Shown here piece after piece: positions 59,873-64,000 of a stretch of DNA of 64,000 nt. Within the stretch, counting starts at the first letter, position 1. Each line of letters opens with the position of its first letter. Both the position numbers and the translations under genes were made by a program. The notes beneath the pieces are model-generated. The model was not told the origin of the DNA. It worked only from the letters and a program-made list of their open reading frames with translations, and searched no databases. This DNA is from Bacteroidales bacterium (GTDB taxonomy: Bacteria; Bacteroidota; Bacteroidia; Bacteroidales; WCHB1-69), in assembly GCA_024685175.1 (NCBI GenBank), contig JAIKWD010000007.1:97100-161099 (forward strand), given 5' to 3'.

Positions 59873-59881
59873 GCAAATATA
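59873..59881 (-). promoter_or_regulatory. -7 element for the leader/hypothetical gene
   Basis: GCAAATATA = TATATTTGC on minus strand. Confidence 0.5.
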
Positions 59882-59933
59882 CACTATTTTCAATACCGCA
59901 CACGTAGGAATTGGTTTGCGGATGAAAATATTG

Positions 59934-60396
59934 CCCGCAGGCCTAACGGCCTGCGATGAAAACAACATGTCCCACGCCATGGTTCTACCTGTGCCTGCAG
60001 ACCTGACGGCCTGCAGGACATATGCAACATCAATAAGACAACTCGCAAAACTTGCGCAGTCCGTTAGGACTGCCCGCACGGGTAAACATCACATGCTACA
60101 CATTAAAATCGCACGCCGGAAGATGTGCGGGCATCTGACGGCCTGCAGGACATATGCAACATCAATAAGACAACTCGCAAAACTCGCGCAGTCCGCTAGG
60201 ACTGCTTACACGGGTAAACATCACATGCTACACATCGTATCGCACGCCGGCAGGTGTGCGGGCAACTGACGGCCTGCAGGACATATGCAACATCAATAAG
60301 ATAACTCGCAAAACTTGCGCAGTCCGTTAGGACTGCTTGCACGGGTAAACATCACATGCTACACATCGTATCGCACGCCGGCCGGTGTGCGGGCAA
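59934..60396. repeat. Palindromic repeat array, left flank: ~69-bp leader + three tandem units of 132/131/131 bp
   Basis: CTGACGGCCTGCAGGACATATGCAACATCAATAAG... starts at 60003, 60135 and 60266; leader CCCGCAGGCCTAACGGCCTGCGATGAAAACAACAT at 59934. Confidence 0.92.
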
Positions 60397-60547
60397 CAAA
60401 TTGCACAACATCCATCAAACATACAATGAAACACATCACATTATCCAAAATTTACAATTAATTGTTAAAATATTGACTATCACTATTTTATACAATATTT
60501 CAAGATTCCATCCGTTTATCAAACAATCTTAAACAAAATATATTATT

Positions 60548-61009
60548 ATGAATAATACCTACACCCAAATTCACATTCAAACGGTTTTTGCCGTAAAATA
60601 CAGAGAAGCATTAATCAAGCCTGACTGGCGCGACAATTTGTACAAATACATCAACACAATCATTAAAGCACAAGGACACAAACCGTTAGCCATCGGCGGG
60701 ACATCCAACCACATTCATATTTTGTTTGGTTTTCGTCCTTCGCAATCATTGTCTTCGTTGATGCTTCGTATAAAACGCGAAAGTTCTGAATGGATTAACA
60801 ATGAAGGATTCACACCATGCCGTTTTCAATGGCAAAACGGTTACGGCGCATTTTCGTACACAAAGAGTCATGTTCCTCGTGTAATCCAATATATCCGGAA
60901 CCAAGAAGCACATCATGCAAAAAAATCATTTCGTGAGGAATATTTGAACATGTTGAAGAAAAACGATGTCCAATTTGATGAACGATATATTTTTGATGAT
61001 GTATCCTAA
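60548..61009 (+). mobile_element. IS200/IS605-like Y1 (HUH) transposase, RAYT-like by context
   Basis: MNNTYTQIHIQTVFAVKYREALI...AIGGTSNHIHILFGFRPSQSLSSLMLRIKRESSEWIN...RVIQYIRNQEAHHAKKSFREEYLNML; HUH = HIH, catalytic Tyr in VIQYIRNQ. Confidence 0.88.
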
Positions 61010-61030
61010 TATTCTGACTATCAATTTATA

Positions 61031-61231
61031 CCCGCAGGCCTAACGGCCTGCGATGAAAACAACATATCCCACGCCTTGGTTCTACCTGTGCCTGCAGACC
61101 TGACGGCCTGCAGGACATATGCAACATCAATAAGACAACTCGCAAAACTTGCGCAGTCCGCTAGGACTGCCTGCACGGGTAAACATCACATGCTACACAT
61201 TAAAATCGCACGCCGGCAGGTGTGCGGGCAA
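61031..61231. repeat. Palindromic repeat, right flank: leader + one 132-bp unit, direct repeat of 59934-60134
   Basis: CCCGCAGGCCTAACGGCCTGCGATGAAAACAACATATCCCACGCC...GCACGCCGGCAGGTGTGCGGGCAA, nearly identical to the left copy. Confidence 0.92.
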
Positions 61232-61234
61232 CTC

Positions 61235-62161
61235 CTATATCCGCTCCACCGCCACCTGGGCGTGGCGCAGCTCGGCTTCGGGGGTTTGGCCGCCCACATG
61301 AGGGGTGAGGATGGCGTTCTCCATCTGGGCCAAGCGATCCATCGCCGCCGGCCACTGCTCCTTCGGCAAGTTTTTCAACCGCGTGCTTTCATACTCCAAC
61401 ACATCCAGACAGGCCACCCGTATCTGGCCGGCCTCCAACGCACACACCACATCCTCCGTGTTCACCACCAACCCGCGCGAGGTGTTGATGAGCACAAACG
61501 GATGCTCAACGCCATCTATGAATTGTTTGTTGATAAAATATTTGTTTTCAGGCATATAATTCACATGCAGGGATATCACATCGCATTCCCGCTTGATGGT
61601 TTCCAAGTCGGTCATCTCCGCATTTTCATCGCCGGCGACTGGATTGTAACGGTCGTATGCATACACTTTGCATCCGAGCGCACGCAATAGTTTGGCAAAA
61701 GCCGGACCCGTGTGCCCGTAGCCAATCAGCCCGTAGGTGTGCGACTGCAATTCCGTGCCCTTGTTCTTCTCTCTAAGCCACTCCCCTGCCCGCACCTCAC
61801 GGTCGGCGGAGGAAATGTGCCGCAGGGCGGCCAATAGGAGCCCTAAACAATGCTCCGCCACCGCATTGGCGTTGCCCTCCGGCGTGGAGATTACTTTAAC
61901 ACCTTTTCTCTCAGCATATTCCACATCAATATTCTCCACTCCGGACCCTATCCGCACAATGAATTTCAACGAAGGTTTGGAGTCCAACAACTCCTTATCC
62001 ACCACAAAACGGCTCCGGATGACCAAACCGTACAGATTATCGGGAGCCGCTTTGAATGAATCGTATGTGAAGGTCATGTCGGTCAAGCACACAAAGCCCC
62101 TTTCGGAAAGCTTTTCCGACAAATACGGGTGTACTCGATCGACAATCAGAACCTTTTTCAT
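61235..62161 (-). CDS. D-isomer specific 2-hydroxyacid dehydrogenase (phosphoglycerate dehydrogenase-like)
   Basis: KFIVRIGSGVENIDVEYAERKGVKVISTPEGNANAVAEHCLGLLLAALRH...GLIGYGHTGPAFAKLLRALGCKVYAYD...LINTSRGLVVNTEDVVCALE. Confidence 0.92.
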   Translation of the reverse strand: MKKVLIVDRVHPYLSEKLSERGFVCLTDMTFTYDSFKAAPDNLYGLVIRSRFVVDKELLDSKPSLKFIVRIGSGVENIDVEYAERKGVKVISTPEGNANAVAEHCLGLLLAALRHISSADREVRAGEWLREKNKGTELQSHTYGLIGYGHTGPAFAKLLRALGCKVYAYDRYNPVAGDENAEMTDLETIKRECDVISLHVNYMPENKYFINKQFIDGVEHPFVLINTSRGLVVNTEDVVCALEAGQIRVACLDVLEYESTRLKNLPKEQWPAAMDRLAQMENAILTPHVGGQTPEAELRHAQVAVERI

Positions 62162-63417
62162 TATCGTTTGTTGGATTTTTCAACGGCTTTCTCCGCCTTT
62201 TCAAGTTCACGCTGCAAACGAGCGGGAATTTCGTCCTTTTGCATGCATTGGTGACATCTCATATCCAATGTGTACATACGGCCGATGCAATAGTTGGAGT
62301 GCTTGCAAGCGCTTCGGGTCACCTCGCCCGACTGAAGTTTATTCACAAAATCGGTGTCCTGAACCAAGGCGCGCGCCATCTGGAAGGCCACGAAGTCGGA
62401 ATCCAGCACCATCTCCATATCGGCCTTATCGACCATACCGCCCACATAAATCAGCGGCATTTTCAGTTCTTTGCGGAACTTCATGGCCGTGTCATAGAAA
62501 TACGCGTCTTTGTAAGGCACGGTCGGAATCACCATGCGGCCTCCGATGTGCAAACCGAGTTTCAGCCACCAGAACTTCTTCATATCCATGTAGTAAGCCA
62601 GTGTTTTGAGCGGCATGGCACCACGCATCACATCCATCGGGGCTTTGCTCACGAAACCGGCGGTGAGCACCAGCGCATGTACGCCCAATTTTTCCAATTC
62701 CTTGGCCACGGTGATGCACTCGTCAATCTGCATACCGCTGCGGAAACCGTCGTACATGTTGGTTTTCACCACAATAGCCATATCGTCTTTAGCCTCTTCC
62801 ATCACACGGGTGATGACGCGGCGCATGAACCGCATACGGTTGTCCAAAGAACCGCCATACTCATCTTTACGATGGTTGGTGTAAGGCGACATGAACTGGC
62901 TGATCAGGTAGCCGTGACCGGCGTGCACCTCGATGCAGTCGAAGCCGGCGCGGCGGCACATATCAACGGCTTTGCCGAAAGCCTCCACAATCTCATCAAT
63001 GTCCTTGATGGTCATCTTGCGCGTGAAAGTGGGTGAATAAAGGTTAAAACGACCAGACGGAGAAAGCGGCTTGCAGCCACAAGTGGGGCGGTGCGTCATG
63101 TTGCCGCAATGGCCAATTTGGATGGAAGCCTTGGCACCTTCGGCGTGAATGGCGTCCGTCAACTTCTTCAGTTCGGGAATAATCTCCTCTCGCAACCACA
63201 ATTGGCCGTCGAACGAGAGACCGCTCTGACACACAGAGGCGTATGCCACCGTGGTCATGCCGATGCCTCCGCGGGCAACGGCGGTATGGTAGTCAAACAA
63301 TTCTTTTGTCGGCCGGTTTCCGTGCGCCATATTCTCGAAAGCGGCGGAACGGATGGTACGGTTACGCAATGTAATAGGGCCAATTTGGCAAGGGGTGAAA
63401 ATTTTTGATTCTGACAT
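62161..63417 (-). CDS. NADH:flavin oxidoreductase, Old Yellow Enzyme family
   Basis: FTPCQIGPITLRNRTIRSAAFENMA...AKASIQIGHCGNMTHR...DMCRRAGFDCIEVHAGHGYLISQFMSPYTNHRKDEYGGSLDNRMRF; Cys cluster CKHSNYCIGRMYTLDMRCHQC. Confidence 0.92.
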   Translation of the reverse strand: MSESKIFTPCQIGPITLRNRTIRSAAFENMAHGNRPTKELFDYHTAVARGGIGMTTVAYASVCQSGLSFDGQLWLREEIIPELKKLTDAIHAEGAKASIQIGHCGNMTHRPTCGCKPLSPSGRFNLYSPTFTRKMTIKDIDEIVEAFGKAVDMCRRAGFDCIEVHAGHGYLISQFMSPYTNHRKDEYGGSLDNRMRFMRRVITRVMEEAKDDMAIVVKTNMYDGFRSGMQIDECITVAKELEKLGVHALVLTAGFVSKAPMDVMRGAMPLKTLAYYMDMKKFWWLKLGLHIGGRMVIPTVPYKDAYFYDTAMKFRKELKMPLIYVGGMVDKADMEMVLDSDFVAFQMARALVQDTDFVNKLQSGEVTRSACKHSNYCIGRMYTLDMRCHQCMQKDEIPARLQRELEKAEKAVEKSNKR

Positions 63418-63436
63418 ATTTAAAATTTTTGAATTA

Positions 63437-64000
63437 TTATCGGGTTAATTTTGTGAAAATCCTGTACGCGTTTTCGGTAGTCTGGTCGGCCACAGTTTGG
63501 AGGGAGACATTGAAGATGTCGGCCACTTTTTGCGCGATGAAAGGGATGTAAGCACTCTCATTAGGTTTTCCTCGGTAGGGAACAGGCGCCAGATAAGGGG
63601 CATCGGTTTCCAGCACAATGTTTTCCAATCCCACATGAGCCACAATATCCTGCACCTTGCTATTCTTGAAAGTCACTGTGCCGCCAATGCCAAGGGCAAA
63701 GCCATTTTTCACGGCCCATTCGGCCTCCTGAACACCGCCCGAAAAGCAATGCATCACGCCGGAGAGCCCGCCCGGACGGAATTTCTTGAGAATCTCAATT
63801 GCGTCATTGTAGGCGCTACGGATGTGCAACGACAGCGGTAATTTCCGGTCTCTGGCCCAGCAAAGCTGACGGTAAAAGGCCTCCCGCTGCTCTTTCTCAA
63901 AGGTTTTGTCCCAGTAGTAATCCAAGCCAATCTCGCCCACGCCCACCACATTCGGATCCTCAAAATGGGGTTCCAGTTGGGCAAGCGCATCCTCAAAATC
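63437..64000 (-). CDS. tatD: TatD family hydrolase, 5' end truncated by window edge
   Basis: VVGVGEIGLDYYWDKTFEKEQREAFYRQLCWARDRKLPLSLHIRSAYNDAIEIL...VMHCFSGGVQEAEWAVKNGFALGIGGTVTFKNSKVQDIV...ETDAPYLAPVPYRGKPNES; open to the window end. Confidence 0.93.
   Translation of the reverse strand, partial: DFEDALAQLEPHFEDPNVVGVGEIGLDYYWDKTFEKEQREAFYRQLCWARDRKLPLSLHIRSAYNDAIEILKKFRPGGLSGVMHCFSGGVQEAEWAVKNGFALGIGGTVTFKNSKVQDIVAHVGLENIVLETDAPYLAPVPYRGKPNESAYIPFIAQKVADIFNVSLQTVADQTTENAYRIFTKLTR

Noticed and set aside
59916-60269. 117-aa ORF with internal peptide repeat LTACRTYATSIRQLAKLAQS
   Set aside because: Translation of the palindromic repeat; unit 2 is 131 bp so the frame is not maintained, and hairpins covary at the DNA level.
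60003-60396. Possible CRISPR array
   Set aside because: Units of 131-132 bp are repeated over their full length with no unique spacers and no cas genes nearby.
60548-61009. IS605/OMEGA (TnpB or IscB guide RNA) system
   Set aside because: No TnpB/IscB ORF is present on either side; only the Y1 transposase is encoded.
61076-61690. 204-aa plus-strand ORF starting in the right-hand repeat
   Set aside because: Fusion of repeat sequence with antisense of the hydroxyacid dehydrogenase gene.

Overview
Chromosomal window from a Bacteroidales-type bacterium (Bacteroidota -33/-7 promoters of the TAnnTTTGC type, T9SS sorting domain, MurF-Alr fusion, GldA, SusC-independent core genes). Most of the window is ordinary core genome: udk (partial), tRNA-Gln, phoH-lpxK-PNP, azlCD, split chromate transporter, sppA, murF-anmK-tonB, folA, smpB, rdgB, rpmF, ispE, tRNA-Asn, YfhO, murF-alr, rfaE2, rpmE2, lon, meaB, gmk, mutS, an OYE-family enzyme and tatD (partial). 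Two accessory regions stand out. (1) About 30.0-37.6 kb: just downstream of tRNA-Asn lie a frameshifted integrase N-terminus and a decayed glycosyltransferase, followed by a visibly AT-richer glycan cluster with the combination DRE-TIM/HOA-type aldolase + acylneuraminate-type CMP-transferase + HAD phosphatase + GT52-like transferase. This is a candidate route to a CMP-activated keto-acid sugar without NeuB. (2) About 58.5-61.2 kb between mutS and a 2-hydroxyacid dehydrogenase: an EVE-like gene, a small membrane protein preceded by a long 5' leader that folds by eye into a six-helix extended rod (candidate structured RNA), and an IS200/IS605-like Y1 (RAYT-like) transposase embedded in BIME-like palindromic repeats of ~131 bp with opposed, covarying hairpins. 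All assignments come from reading the sequence and translations; no database search was run.
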